DNA of 64,000 nucleotides from JAXLQL01 sp046331625 (GCA_046331625.1 JAXLQL010000019.1:107068-171067); one strand, 5' to 3'; positions 43,807-54,046 are shown, numbered from the stretch's first letter. Numbers and translations are program-made. The notes: generated by a model not told the origin, from the letters alone.

Positions 43807-44700
43807 CTAGTCCTCGCTGCCGAAGATGCCGGCCAAACCGCCGATCGCATCGAGCGCCCCGCGTTCGTCGCCTCCGGTCTTATAGGGCGCGAGATTGCGG
43901 CGGAGCTTTTCGAGCGTCATGCTCTGGATGATGATGCGGCCGGGTCCGGTGAGGGTCGCAAGCGCAACGCCCTCACCGCCGAAGATGGCTGTCTTGATGT
44001 TGCCCACCCACTGGATGTCGTAATTCACAGACTCTTCGAACGCCACGATGCACCCCGTGTCGATCTGGAGCATTTCGCCGGGCTTCAAGTCGAACTCGAT
44101 CTGGTCGCCGCCGGCGTGGATGAAGACGACACCGGGTCCGGTGAGCTTTTCGAGAATGAAGCCTTCACCGCCGAGGAATCCGGCGCCGAGTTTCTTGACG
44201 AACGCGATGTTGAGCTGGACCGTGTCTTGCGCGGCGAGGAAGCTATCGCGCTGCACCAGCATTGAACGGCCCGACCCGAGTTCGAAGGCTTGGATGCGCC
44301 CCGGATAGTCGCCCGCGAAACCGACCTCGCCGGGCGTTCCCGTGGTCTTGAAGTGAGTAAGGAACAGCGACTCGCCCATCGCCTTGCGCTTGAGAGCGCC
44401 CCAGATCTTCTGGCCGAGCGAGTTGCCGCTCATCTTGGTTTCCCACTGGACGCTGGGCGTCTTGTAGAGCATCTTTCCGGCTTCGGCGAACATCTCCTGG
44501 CCCGGCTTCAGCCGCACGCGAGCCACCTGCAGGTTATCGCCGTGGATCTCGTAATCGAGAGGCGTGGGCATCACAGGCGCAGCTACGGCTGGCGACATCG
44601 GCGCAGCGGCTCCCGGCACCCCGCCGGCCATGTTCGAGCCGCAGGCGGGGCAGAATCTGGTGCCATCGGCAACCTGGTTGCCGCACTGTGTACAAAACAT
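43807..44700 (-). CDS. AIM24/TIGR00266 family protein with N-terminal zinc ribbon
   Basis: Encodes 297 aa. Residues 1-22 are a double CxxC zinc ribbon (CTQCG, CPACG). A Pro/Ala/Met-rich linker follows, then an AIM24 domain from about residue 48 (YEIHGDNLQVARVRLKPGQEMFAEAGKMLY; GAGFLGGEGFILEKLTGPGVVFIHAGG; TGCIVAFEESVNYDIQWVGNIKTAIFGGEGVALATLTGPG). The two Gly-rich blocks are internal repeats. AIM24-type proteins are thought to bind membranes or act in stress responses; the function in bacteria is unclear. The gene is followed at once by the sialidase-like gene. Confidence 0.88.
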   Translation of the reverse strand: MFCTQCGNQVADGTRFCPACGSNMAGGVPGAAAPMSPAVAAPVMPTPLDYEIHGDNLQVARVRLKPGQEMFAEAGKMLYKTPSVQWETKMSGNSLGQKIWGALKRKAMGESLFLTHFKTTGTPGEVGFAGDYPGRIQAFELGSGRSMLVQRDSFLAAQDTVQLNIAFVKKLGAGFLGGEGFILEKLTGPGVVFIHAGGDQIEFDLKPGEMLQIDTGCIVAFEESVNYDIQWVGNIKTAIFGGEGVALATLTGPGRIIIQSMTLEKLRRNLAPYKTGGDERGALDAIGGLAGIFGSED

Positions 44701-44819
44701 AAGGTGGTCAGTTCTCCAAACGTAAGGGGCTTAGACCGATTCTACAATGTAAAGAGGAGGCGCTCGAGCACCCCATCGGCGGAACGCGCCTGCTTCAGAA
44801 GGGTTCAAACTCACATAGG

Positions 44820-47798
44820 ATGACGAGACTCGCTCTGGTTTCGTTCCTTCTGGCCGCGGTCTGTCATGCGCGGCGGGAAGTGGAAATTTGCGGTACGCAC
44901 CCCGAACGGGCGCGCGAGGAGCGCGCGCTGCATGAACGGTCGCGTGAGCGGCTGGCTCGGGAACGGGCGAAAACGGCGCGAGCAGCCGTGCGCTCCACAC
45001 CGCGGGACATGGGCAACATCGTGGTGATGGATGCCTCCGATGGGGTGGTGGCGCGACGGAATCCCTTCAATCTCGATCGCAAGACTCTGCGGCTGCTTCC
45101 CACGAGCGCGACGGCGGAGCGGTATCGCTATGAGACGGTGAGCGGCGGGTACGACGCCTCTGTTGCCGCGGCGGGCGACGCGCAAGAAGGCTTGGGTGAC
45201 GACGACGCCCGCGACCTCGCGCTTCCGTTCCCGTTTCCTTTTTATGGGGCGAGCTACTCGCGGGTGTTCCTGAACTCGGACGGCAACCTCACGTTTGGTT
45301 CACCCGACTCCGCTTCAAGCGACCGGTCACTGGGGCGCATGACAGCAGGGCCGCCACGGATTTCCCCCTTCTTTGCCGACATGGATCCGACGAGGACGGG
45401 CGCTTCGGTGCGCTACACCGCGGCGTCGAATCGCGCAACGTTCAGTTGGGTGAACGTGCCGGAGTTTCAGAATGTGGGCACGGGGGCTCCGAATACCTAC
45501 CAGGTTTCGCTCTACCCGGATGGGCGCATCGAGATGGCCTGGCAAGGGATCAACGGGCGCGACTCGGTGGTGGGCATCGCGCCGGGCTCCCTGCGCGGCG
45601 GGACGGAAGTGGTGGGGTTCGAGACGGCGTCTCCTGGCGAGTTCCGAGGCGCTGTGGTGGAGCGCTTCTCGAGCGCGGACGATATCGACATCGTCTTCGC
45701 GGCGCAAAAATTCTACGAGTCGCACGACGACATCTTCGACTACGTGGTGGTCTACAACACGCTCGGGATTCCTGCAGGCGCGCAAGCGGTGGCGTTCGAG
45801 GTGACGGCGCGGAATCCGCGCGAAGGGATCGGCGACAAGGTGGTGGACGAAGGCGCGTTCTATGGGTCGGCGCGGCGGTTGCAGGCGGTGTTGAACATGG
45901 GTCCGTTGTCGCAGTATCCGCGAGACCCGAATGCGGTGGTGCCGGCGCGATTCACCAGCCGCGACACGCCGCTCACGGTGCTCGGCCACGAAGTGGGCCA
46001 CTTGTGGATGGCGTACGTGAGCGTGCGCGAGCCAGGAAATCCCGATGCGCTGCCGATGCTGGGCCGTCAGTCGGCTCATTGGGCGTTCACCTTCGACTCG
46101 GAGGCATCGCTGCTCGAGGGCAATCGAATCCGCGACAACGGCGAGGGTACGTTTCCGCGATTCACGACGGTGGCTACCGTGGAGGGCTACTCGCCGCTCG
46201 ATCAATATCTGATGGGCTTGCGCGAGCCGGCCGAGGTGCCGCCGGTGTTCTATGTGCTGAACCCTTCGATTGGCACAGGAAATCGTTCTCCCCAGAGCGG
46301 CGTCTCGTTCAACGGGATCCGGCGCGATGTGACGATCGAAGAGTTGGTGCAGACCGAAGGGCGGCGCGTACCTGATTCCACGGTGTCGCAGCGGCGGTTC
46401 CGCTTGGGGTTCATCCTGGTGACGCCGGAAGGCGGCGATCCATCGGCGGCTGATCTCGAGCAGCTCGACGCGTACCGGCGCGAGTTCGAGCCGTTCTTCG
46501 AGCGCGCCACAGGTGGCCGCGCCACTGCGGAGACTTCTTTGCGCGGAGGCTTGGAGCTTTCGGTGTGGCCTGCATCGGGTGTGGTAGCGGGCGGGACAGC
46601 GACAGCAACCGTGTCGCTGACGAAACCCGCCACAGCGGCGATGACGGTGCTCTTGAAGACGCAGACGGGCGCGGCGTCGATGCCGGGTTCGGTGACGATC
46701 GCGGCTGGGCAGCGACAAGCCACGTTCGCGATTCGAGGCGAGCGGCCGGGCGTGGAAGATCTGGTGGCTGAGTCGCAGGACTCGAGCTTCGCGCCGGTGC
46801 ATGCGCGCATCCAAGTTGCCGAGGCACTGACGGCGTTGCGATTGGTTGCGGTGTCCGGAGACAAACAGCCGGCGCCGGGCTCGGGCGCGTTGCCGCAGCC
46901 GCTGGTATTCAAGGTCACCGATGCGAACGGACTGCCGTATCCCGTGATCGAAGTGGCAGCGGCAGTGACCGAAGGTGGATCCGTGCGACCCGCACGCGCG
47001 ACCGCCGATGCGTCGGGATTGGTGCAGTTCACGTGGACCCCGGGACCGGGTCCGGCATATGAGATGAAGGCGTCGCTCGTGGGCGCGGCTGCAGTGAGCG
47101 CTTCCGCGGTTGCCCTGGGCAAGCCTGTGATCGCGGCGAATGGCGTGGTGAATGGCGCATCGTTCCGGCCGGGCGTGACTCCGGGCGGGATGGCTGCGAT
47201 CTTTGGATTGAACTTGGCGGGGGGCTCGACCGCGCGGGCCGTGGCGCCGTATCCTTCGGTGCTCGGCAATACGCAGGTGTTTTTGAACGGGCTTCCGGCG
47301 CAGTTGATTTATGTAAGTGACCGGCAGGTGAATTTCCTGGTTCCGGAAACGCTGGCGGGGTCGACGGTGGATGTGACGGTCGCTTCGAGGCAGGAGGGGG
47401 CGCGCGTTGTGACGCCTGCGATCACCGTGCCGGTGCGCACGGTGGATCCGGGGATTTACTACGATCCGGCGAGTAACTTGGGCGCCGTGCTGTTCGCGGG
47501 CAGCGGGATGGTGACGACGCAGCGGACTCCGGCGGCGGGCGATCTGGTGGAGATCTATTGCACCGGGTTGGGTCCGGTGCGATCGCTGGGGGGGGATTTG
47601 TTCGGGACCGTGACGACGCCAGTGGTGCGGATCGGAGGGCGGGATGCGGACGTGGCGTTCAGTGGGCGGTCGCCGGAAGTGCTGGGGTTGTATCAGGTGA
47701 ATGCGAAGGTCCCGGTGGGGCTGGCGGCGGGGATGCAGACGGTGGAGATCCGGATGGGGGATGCGGTGAGTAACGCGCCGCGGATGCAGGTGCGGTAG
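44820..47798 (+). CDS. Secreted multidomain protein: nidogen-like, HExxH and TIGR03437 C-terminal domain
   Basis: Encodes 992 aa with a Sec signal (MTRLALVSFLLAAVCHA). A nidogen-like domain runs from about 100 to 270 (LPFPFPFYGASYSRVFLNSDGN; ISPFFADMDP). A region with LGHEVGHLWMAY near residue 390 carries an HExxH zinc-type motif. Beta-sandwich domains follow at about 580-680 and 680-770. The last 210 residues are the TIGR03437-type domain (NGASFRPGVTPGGMAAIFG; YVSDRQVNFLVP; IYCTGLGPV), which I associate with Solibacter-lineage acidobacteria. The protein is probably an extracellular adhesin or protease; activity is unproven. Confidence 0.8.
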   Translation: MTRLALVSFLLAAVCHARREVEICGTHPERAREERALHERSRERLARERAKTARAAVRSTPRDMGNIVVMDASDGVVARRNPFNLDRKTLRLLPTSATAERYRYETVSGGYDASVAAAGDAQEGLGDDDARDLALPFPFPFYGASYSRVFLNSDGNLTFGSPDSASSDRSLGRMTAGPPRISPFFADMDPTRTGASVRYTAASNRATFSWVNVPEFQNVGTGAPNTYQVSLYPDGRIEMAWQGINGRDSVVGIAPGSLRGGTEVVGFETASPGEFRGAVVERFSSADDIDIVFAAQKFYESHDDIFDYVVVYNTLGIPAGAQAVAFEVTARNPREGIGDKVVDEGAFYGSARRLQAVLNMGPLSQYPRDPNAVVPARFTSRDTPLTVLGHEVGHLWMAYVSVREPGNPDALPMLGRQSAHWAFTFDSEASLLEGNRIRDNGEGTFPRFTTVATVEGYSPLDQYLMGLREPAEVPPVFYVLNPSIGTGNRSPQSGVSFNGIRRDVTIEELVQTEGRRVPDSTVSQRRFRLGFILVTPEGGDPSAADLEQLDAYRREFEPFFERATGGRATAETSLRGGLELSVWPASGVVAGGTATATVSLTKPATAAMTVLLKTQTGAASMPGSVTIAAGQRQATFAIRGERPGVEDLVAESQDSSFAPVHARIQVAEALTALRLVAVSGDKQPAPGSGALPQPLVFKVTDANGLPYPVIEVAAAVTEGGSVRPARATADASGLVQFTWTPGPGPAYEMKASLVGAAAVSASAVALGKPVIAANGVVNGASFRPGVTPGGMAAIFGLNLAGGSTARAVAPYPSVLGNTQVFLNGLPAQLIYVSDRQVNFLVPETLAGSTVDVTVASRQEGARVVTPAITVPVRTVDPGIYYDPASNLGAVLFAGSGMVTTQRTPAAGDLVEIYCTGLGPVRSLGGDLFGTVTTPVVRIGGRDADVAFSGRSPEVLGLYQVNAKVPVGLAAGMQTVEIRMGDAVSNAPRMQVR

Positions 47799-48154
47799 GC
47801 GTGATCCGCAAGAGTGAACGAAGCTGAGTCTGACATCGTTGATGGTGGCCCCTGCCGATATGATTGGCCGCCTGGCCTGGAAGGTCTCACGTCGAGATCG
47901 CCTGAAGCAGCTCGGCGATTTCGCAAACGCCAGGGCCGGTGCGGGTGATCATGAAGTTGCGCCGGTTTGCCGATGTCGGCCAATGTTGAACTGGTGGAGG
48001 ACCCGGCCCTGCTCGAATTGATTTGCTGGACGAAGCGTTCGGGGGAGTGCGTACGCCACCGTGGTGCCCTGCCAGAGGCAAGCAGTAGGCTGACAAGCGG
48101 GAACATTCGGAGATCCGCGGCGTCTATTGGTCAGAAGGAGAGACCGAGGAGAGC
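47799..48154. other. Intergenic region without a supported gene
   Basis: 356 bases between two plus-strand secreted-protein genes. Only short open frames occur. A minus-strand stretch near 47890-47960 reads RRNFMITRTGPGVCEIAELLQAIST and stop, which looks gene-like, but I could not match it to a family. No hairpin terminator or clear promoter was found. Confidence 0.5.
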
Positions 48155-50500
48155 ATGAGCCTGCGACGAACATTCCGTTTTGCAACTGTTGCGGCTGCGA
48201 TCCTCGAGTCTTCGATCTACGGGCAGTCCTTCGGCGCCGGTCATCAACGGGAACTCGCATCCAATCCGCCTGACTTGCACTTTCGCCTGGGAACGGCCGC
48301 CGGCGCCAAGGCCTTCCATCGCGGCGAGCGAATTTCGGTGGTCCTCGAGTTCTCGAGTGACGCCCCGGACAAATACAAACTGAACGGCGCGACATACGAC
48401 CGCAGTGGACGGCTGCCAACCGAGGAGTGGGTGATTGACCGCAACGATGCCGCCGACCCCTACATCGACTACTTCGGCACGGGATTGATGGGCGGGCTCG
48501 GCGGCGGATTTCGCAGCTATCCAGTGCTCGCTGCGAAGCCTCACGAGATCGAGTTGGACCTCAATGAGTGGTTTCGCTTCGATGTGCCGGGCACGTATCG
48601 GTTGTACGTGAAGTCTCATCGGCTGAGCCGCGAAAAGGCGGCGGGCGAGACGGGAGACCGGACGGTGCAGTTCGCCGCGGTCTCGAACGTGATCGAGTTC
48701 TCGATCGTGGCCGATGATGCCGCATGGACCGAGGCAACGCTGCGAGCCATCGAAGACGTATTGGCACGACCCGAGCCGCGCATTCCGACTTCGGATGACT
48801 CATGGCGATTCGAGCGACGGGATCTTCGTTATCTGGCCACTCCGGCCGCGGTCGAATTGTCGCTTCGCGACGCACGCAAAACCGGGAACGGGCCAGACCA
48901 GTTACTGATGATCGGGGCACGGGATCGGGAGCAGGCGGTGGCTGCGTTCGATCGCTATCTGGCGGATCCAGCCGTCGCCATCCTCGAGTGGGACATCCGC
49001 CTGCGAGCACTGCTCACGTATGTTCGGAAAGAGTCGCCTAAGCCCTTTCCGATGTACCCGTGGCAGATGCCGGCTGAGTCCGATTGGAAGAAGGAGGTAG
49101 CCGAAGGCAGGGCGCGACATGAACATTTCGACGGTTTCGTGCGCGCCGAAGCGATTCGCCTGATCCCGGCCGTGGCTGCGAAAGACGAGGCGGCTCGCAA
49201 GATCTCGGGTGACGCGATCGCGGCCATCGCGCCAACGGAAGCAAGAGCGGCGCTTCTTGTGCCTCCTGAAGACTTTGGCTTGTCACGGGACGAGTTGATC
49301 TCGCAGTTTCCATCGTTTCCCGAGGAGCAACAACTGGAGTTGCTGGGCAAGAAGTGGGACTTGGTCAGAGGTCCTGAGATGGTCACCTCGCTGAAGGCAG
49401 TGATCGGCCGGGTGGCGCCGGAAAAGCTGCCGAAAGACGCAGCGGTGCTCCGGGTGAGGGGCGTGGCGGAAGGAGCGGGAGAAACGGCCCTGCGCAGACT
49501 CAGCGAGCTTTCGCAAGAAGAGGCTTATCGCATCATCGGCGCCGACATCGCCAGCGGCAACACTCGCTTTGCGGGTTTCGCCGTGCGAGAGATGGACGCG
49601 CGTGACATGCCGGAAGCAGACGCCGTCTTCTTGAAGTGGCTGGCCGGCGAAGAACTCGGCTCGCTACCATTGATCGCCAAGTTCGGTAGCGCGAAGCTGG
49701 CGCCCGAGATGCGGAAGCGTTACCTCGCGGAGCCGTGGTACTGCGCCGAGGAGGCTTCGTTCATCACATACTTTGTCCGGAAGCTAGAACCGTCAGGCCC
49801 GCGCTCGGCGGGCGAACTGCTGAGGCGTGCACTGGCTAATCGGGAAGGGCGAGGCTGTCACCATTTCTTGCTGAGCGAGGTTGCGCAGGTGGTTTGGAAT
49901 CCAATGCTGGAAAAACAGGCGATCGTTTCGCTCGACGATCCCGATAGCGAGACTGTTGCTTCCGCTGCTCACGTGTTGAGTGAGCATGGAAGCGTTGCAG
50001 TGGAGCCGTTCCTCTGGAAGCGTCTGGAGCGCTGGAGCGAGCGGTGGCGAAACAGGACCGCAGAGTCTGGCGTACCCGAAAGCCGGGTTGGTCCGGAACT
50101 GTTTCGCGGGATTGCCACAGCCAAATCTTGGATTCTCGATGAACCGCGCCGGAGCCGCCTCAGGGCGTTATGCCTCGACGAGCCATGCAGCATGGACTGG
50201 GCCGAGCGACGTGTGCCGGATGCGCTGAAGATCGACGTGTCCAACGGAGGCCGTTGGTATCCTGCAGCCTTTCGAGTGGGCGGGTACCAAGCAAAGACGT
50301 TGGAGCAACTCGAGGAGAAACTCGCTCAGTATCCGCCCGGGGCCACTTTTCGCTGGTGTCCGCAAGTTTACAGCCTCGCGGACACTTTTTCGCCTGGACA
50401 ACGGGATGAAATGTACCGGCATCTCGACTCACGCGCGGCGGCTCGAAAACTGACGATCGAGCCCTACGTGGCGGAAAAATGTGGTCCAGGGCACGACTGA
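48155..50500 (+). CDS. Large secreted protein of unknown function
   Basis: Encodes 781 aa with GAGGAGAGC directly before the ATG and a signal-like start (RRTFRFATVAAAILESSIYGQS). The N-terminal 190 residues look like a beta domain (KAFHRGERISVVLEFSSDAPD; VPGTYRLYVKSHRLSRE). The remainder is helical with repeating Glu/Arg/Ala-rich segments of HEAT-like character (DAIAAIAPTEARAALLVPPEDFGLS; DPDSETVASAAHVLSEHG). I recognise no family. It is convergent with the DUF1501 gene. Confidence 0.7.
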   Translation: MSLRRTFRFATVAAAILESSIYGQSFGAGHQRELASNPPDLHFRLGTAAGAKAFHRGERISVVLEFSSDAPDKYKLNGATYDRSGRLPTEEWVIDRNDAADPYIDYFGTGLMGGLGGGFRSYPVLAAKPHEIELDLNEWFRFDVPGTYRLYVKSHRLSREKAAGETGDRTVQFAAVSNVIEFSIVADDAAWTEATLRAIEDVLARPEPRIPTSDDSWRFERRDLRYLATPAAVELSLRDARKTGNGPDQLLMIGARDREQAVAAFDRYLADPAVAILEWDIRLRALLTYVRKESPKPFPMYPWQMPAESDWKKEVAEGRARHEHFDGFVRAEAIRLIPAVAAKDEAARKISGDAIAAIAPTEARAALLVPPEDFGLSRDELISQFPSFPEEQQLELLGKKWDLVRGPEMVTSLKAVIGRVAPEKLPKDAAVLRVRGVAEGAGETALRRLSELSQEEAYRIIGADIASGNTRFAGFAVREMDARDMPEADAVFLKWLAGEELGSLPLIAKFGSAKLAPEMRKRYLAEPWYCAEEASFITYFVRKLEPSGPRSAGELLRRALANREGRGCHHFLLSEVAQVVWNPMLEKQAIVSLDDPDSETVASAAHVLSEHGSVAVEPFLWKRLERWSERWRNRTAESGVPESRVGPELFRGIATAKSWILDEPRRSRLRALCLDEPCSMDWAERRVPDALKIDVSNGGRWYPAAFRVGGYQAKTLEQLEEKLAQYPPGATFRWCPQVYSLADTFSPGQRDEMYRHLDSRAAARKLTIEPYVAEKCGPGHD

Positions 50501-50521
50501 CGTTGGCGCAGGGCTTGCCGT

Positions 50522-51922
50522 CTATCCCCAGAGTTCGTTGATTGGACCGTATACGTCGTTGTTCGATTCCGGCACGTAGTAGAAGCCGCGCTTGAAGGGA
50601 TCGTCATAGCGGACGCTGGTCCAGTCAATGCCCATGGCGGAGTAAATGGTGCTCTCGATATCTTCGAAGCGAACGTAGCGGTCGCGAGACCAGCCCGCCT
50701 CGACGGTGTCGGCCCCGGCGTCGTCTGTTTTGCCGATAGCGCGGCCTCCTTGAATACCTGCGCCGGCGAGCATGGCGAATTGCTGCGACCAATGGTCGCG
50801 GCCAGCGGTGCCGGTGAGCTTGCCGGTGGTGCGGCCGAACTCTCCCATCACGACGAGGAGCGTCTCATCCCACATGCCAGAGGCTTTGAGGTCTTTGATC
50901 ATCTGCGAAAGGCCGTTGTCGAGTTGGCGGCACATGGCGGGCAGCGTGTTCGGCGAGTAGATGGTGTTGTGATGATCCCAACTGCCGAGCGTGATTTGGA
51001 CGTAGCGCGTTCCGCCGCGGGCGGCGAGCACCTTGGCTGTGGTGAGGCAGGCGTTGCCGAAACCGGTGGAGCCGTACTTGGCGGCTTCATCTTGGGTAAA
51101 ACGGAAGGCTTGGTTGACGCTTTGGTTGTACATCATGGCCTTGCCATTTTCGTAGAAATTGTGATAGTCGCCCATTTCCTTGCCGTAAATGTTGGCCGGG
51201 GTACGGAGGGGTTTGTCGAGGTCCATCAACAAGGCGTACTTGTTGTCGAAGCGCGTGGTATCGGCTCCAGGAGAATCGGGATTGATCGTATCGGGGAGAC
51301 CGGCCGCGGCAGGATCGATCTTGAATGGAGCGAAATCGGCGGAGAGGTAGCCAGCACCCACACCAGCGCCCGAGTTGAGCGCGAGGAAGGAGGGGAAGAC
51401 TTGTCCCTTCTGCCGCTCTGGTTCTTTCTCGATGGCTACGATGGTGCCGATGTTCGGAGCAATGTCACCGAGCGCGCCGGCCGGGGAGCGTCCGATTTGA
51501 ACCCACGCCTGGCTGAGGTTGTGTTGCAAGGCCCAGGGCCTGACGCTGCGGACGATAGCCATGTCAGGGACGTTGGAGGCAAGCTTTGGCATCAGGCCAG
51601 TGGGCCAGCGAATATCGCCGATGGTCTCCGGAGCAAGCAGGTTCATTGGAGAGTCCGGCGTCTCTTTGAAGTCGAATGTATCGACGTGGCTGGGTGCTCC
51701 TGCGAGCAACACCATCACCGTGTTCTTGGCTTTGCCGAGAGTCGCCGCGCCGGAGCGCTGGACGAGATCCTGCCCGATGGCGGGACGGCCGAGAATGGCT
51801 GAGCCGGCGATTCCAGCGCCGAGGACGCGGAAGAAGTGGCGCCGCGTCTGAAACGGCCGTTCGAAGAAGCCCTTGGCGGGCGTGTGGCGGATCGATTTTA
51901 GGAAGTTCTGTTCGTTGCGCAT
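50522..51922 (-). CDS. DUF1501 domain protein
   Basis: Encodes 466 aa. A twin-arginine-like leader (TRRHFFRVLGAGIAG) precedes an alkaline-phosphatase-superfamily-like domain of DUF1501 type: VMVLLAGAPSHVDTFDFK near residue 70, HNLSQAWVQIG, WDHHNTIY, VVMGEFGRTTGK and GRDHWSQQFAMLAGAGIQGG. Such proteins are usually encoded next to a DUF1553/DUF1549 cytochrome, as here (18-base gap). Substrate and role are unknown. Confidence 0.88.
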   Translation of the reverse strand: MRNEQNFLKSIRHTPAKGFFERPFQTRRHFFRVLGAGIAGSAILGRPAIGQDLVQRSGAATLGKAKNTVMVLLAGAPSHVDTFDFKETPDSPMNLLAPETIGDIRWPTGLMPKLASNVPDMAIVRSVRPWALQHNLSQAWVQIGRSPAGALGDIAPNIGTIVAIEKEPERQKGQVFPSFLALNSGAGVGAGYLSADFAPFKIDPAAAGLPDTINPDSPGADTTRFDNKYALLMDLDKPLRTPANIYGKEMGDYHNFYENGKAMMYNQSVNQAFRFTQDEAAKYGSTGFGNACLTTAKVLAARGGTRYVQITLGSWDHHNTIYSPNTLPAMCRQLDNGLSQMIKDLKASGMWDETLLVVMGEFGRTTGKLTGTAGRDHWSQQFAMLAGAGIQGGRAIGKTDDAGADTVEAGWSRDRYVRFEDIESTIYSAMGIDWTSVRYDDPFKRGFYYVPESNNDVYGPINELWG

Positions 51923-51940
51923 GGCCGTTCTCCTTGTGAC

Positions 51941-53869
51941 TCAGTAATTGAAAATGAAGTCGACCTTGTTGTAGAGGGTCCAGAGCAGGTCTTCGACGCG
52001 CTGTTGGCGGTTTCCTTGCGCGAGGGCGCCGGTGGCGATGCGTAACTCGTCGGGCGAAGCCGGGCGGTTGAGCACGGTGAGGAACATCTCATTGACGAGC
52101 AGCGTGTCGTTGCCGGAGGGATATTTGTTGAGCAGGAGGCGAGCTAAACTGGCCGTGGTCCCGGTACCGGAAGCGCGCGTGCGAAGGTGGACGAAGCTAT
52201 CGTTGAGGAGATTGAGCACCTGCGGGACCGAACCTTCGCTCTTGCGATCTTCTTCGATACGATTGCCGCGCAGGAAGCTATCGAGGAAGGAGACCATGCT
52301 GCCGCCGCCGAGCAGTCTCGTTTGCGGCAACTGCATCGCCCACGAGGCGAAGGCGCCGCCGGGGTAGCCGCCACCGTTTACCGGATACCGCTGGGGCAAG
52401 TTACTGGTTTGCGCGATCGCGTCGGTAATTCTTTCGGCCCCCAGACGCCGGACGAAATGGCGGGCCAGCAGGGGTTCATACTCGGCCTTCCACTCGCCGT
52501 TGTAGCGCGAGGAAAGCTGATAGGCGTCGGAGTTGGCGATCTTACGCATGAGGTCTTTGAGGTCGAAACCGTTCTTTTGGAAGTCACGAGCCAACTCGTC
52601 GAGCAGTTCTGGATGTGTAGGCTGGATGGTCCACGGAGCGGGGGGGGGATTCTTGGGATCGAGGCGGGCGAGATCGAACTGATTCGCGGGTTCCACGATG
52701 CCGCGCCCGAAGAATTCCCTCCAAACGTAGTTGACGATGGCGCGGGAGAACTGGATGTCGCTGGTGATGAGGCGGGCCAGTGCCTGGCGATATGTCTCGT
52801 TGGCGCCGGGCTTCCCGCCGGAAGCGAATGGATATTCGGGCGCGATCTGCGTCAATGTTCCTATGGCTCGGCGGGGCGGACGATTGCCGGTTGTCGTGTT
52901 CAGCTGATAATTAGTCAGGCGTTGGTTCTCTTCGACGGTCCAATAGTAGGGCTGCGGAGCGTCTGGGTTCACTCGTACGTTGCGAGATACCGTCTTGGCA
53001 AAGAAGGCCGACAACTGGTATCCGTCGCGGCGGGTGGCCGTGCGTCCCCACACGCTAAGCGGATCCAGGTGGCCGCGGCCGTCGTGACAGAGCAGGCAAT
53101 TGACGTGGGAAAGTCCGAGGAACTCGGATGCGGCATTGGCGGCCATCTGATCGTAGAGATCCTGGGTGGGACCTCCGGTGACGCGGCCGCCGACGAGCCA
53201 GTTGATCTCGCCTTGCTCGTAGCTGTTGGGTCCGACGGAGGCGAGTAAGTCGGTGGCGATGGCGTCGTATTTTTTGTTCGAGGAGAGGGCGTTCTTGATG
53301 TAAGTATAGAAGGCGTTGCGGCCTTCGGGATAGCGCCGGGCCTGGTTGTTGTCGTCGATGTTCTTGTAGAGGTCGCCGAAGAACATGGTCCAGGTGTCGA
53401 CCCATTCGGGCGAAGCGAGGAGTTCATCGATGTATTTGGCGCGTTTGTCGGGGCTCTTGTCGGTGATGAACTGGCGGAGGCGATCGAGCGTGAGCGGGCG
53501 GCCGGTGAGGTCAAAGGTGACGCGGCGGGCGAACTCGTAGTCGTCCGTCATGGGCGCGGGCGAGACTCCGGCAGCCTTGAGCTTGTCGAAGATGTAGCGG
53601 TCAATGATGCCTTGGGCGGTGGCTTCGGGAGGGGGCTGGGGAGTTTCGAGCGCGTAGCGGGTGGCGGCGCCGAGGCGAGCCATGACGTCAAGGGTCGCGT
53701 TGGAGAGCTGGAATTGGCGGCGCGGAGCGAGGCGCATGCCTGCGGTCAAGGCGTCGCGTTCGGGGCCGAATAGAGCGCACTCGGCGTGGTTAACCTGAAG
53801 AAGCTCAGCATCTTGCGCGGGGAGGCACGGGGCGAAGGCGAGGAGGATTGTCGGGATCCATTTGGTCAT
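51941..53869 (-). CDS. DUF1549/DUF1553 domain protein with c-type heme motif
   Basis: About 642 aa from the ATG at 53869 (MTKWIPTILLAFAPCLPAQ signal peptide; an in-frame ATG at 53890 is an alternative). DUF1549 spans about 85-290 (DYEFARRVTFDLTGRPLT; SPEWVDTWTMFFGDLY) and includes one heme-type motif, CLLCH (near residue 260). DUF1553 occupies the C-terminal half (QFSRAIVNYVWREFFGRGIVEP; RHFVRRLGAERITDAIAQTS). It pairs with the DUF1501 gene as in planctomycetes; probably extracellular redox or hydrolytic work, not established. Confidence 0.87.
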   Translation of the reverse strand: MTKWIPTILLAFAPCLPAQDAELLQVNHAECALFGPERDALTAGMRLAPRRQFQLSNATLDVMARLGAATRYALETPQPPPEATAQGIIDRYIFDKLKAAGVSPAPMTDDYEFARRVTFDLTGRPLTLDRLRQFITDKSPDKRAKYIDELLASPEWVDTWTMFFGDLYKNIDDNNQARRYPEGRNAFYTYIKNALSSNKKYDAIATDLLASVGPNSYEQGEINWLVGGRVTGGPTQDLYDQMAANAASEFLGLSHVNCLLCHDGRGHLDPLSVWGRTATRRDGYQLSAFFAKTVSRNVRVNPDAPQPYYWTVEENQRLTNYQLNTTTGNRPPRRAIGTLTQIAPEYPFASGGKPGANETYRQALARLITSDIQFSRAIVNYVWREFFGRGIVEPANQFDLARLDPKNPPPAPWTIQPTHPELLDELARDFQKNGFDLKDLMRKIANSDAYQLSSRYNGEWKAEYEPLLARHFVRRLGAERITDAIAQTSNLPQRYPVNGGGYPGGAFASWAMQLPQTRLLGGGSMVSFLDSFLRGNRIEEDRKSEGSVPQVLNLLNDSFVHLRTRASGTGTTASLARLLLNKYPSGNDTLLVNEMFLTVLNRPASPDELRIATGALAQGNRQQRVEDLLWTLYNKVDFIFNY

Positions 53870-53988
53870 TCTGATCACCCTTTCGATCATGACTGGATGA
53901 ACCCTCGGTCGAGAATAGAGTTTCTGTCTTTTTTCGCGGCGGGAGAGGCCGTAGGCTGGTGGGGTGTCTGAGCGGGGCAGAAATCTGG

Positions 53989-53994
53989 TATGCT
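53989..53994 (+). promoter_or_regulatory. Possible -10 element of the broken tRNA-Gly gene
   Basis: TATGCT lies 18 bases before the first base of the tRNA 5' half, a sensible distance for transcription start just upstream. No convincing -35 box was found. Confidence 0.3.
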
Positions 53995-54011
53995 GGGGGT
54001 TTAGTGAGTGA

Positions 54012-54046
<35 letters not shown>

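Noticed and set aside
45327..46814. Minus-strand open frame of 495 codons inside the nidogen-like gene
   Set aside because: Arg/His/Pro-rich composition without domains, typical of antisense reading of a GC-rich gene.
47887..48096. Minus-strand frame with RRNFMITRTGPGVCEIAELLQ
   Set aside because: Looks somewhat gene-like but has no recognised family, start signal or neighbour on that strand.
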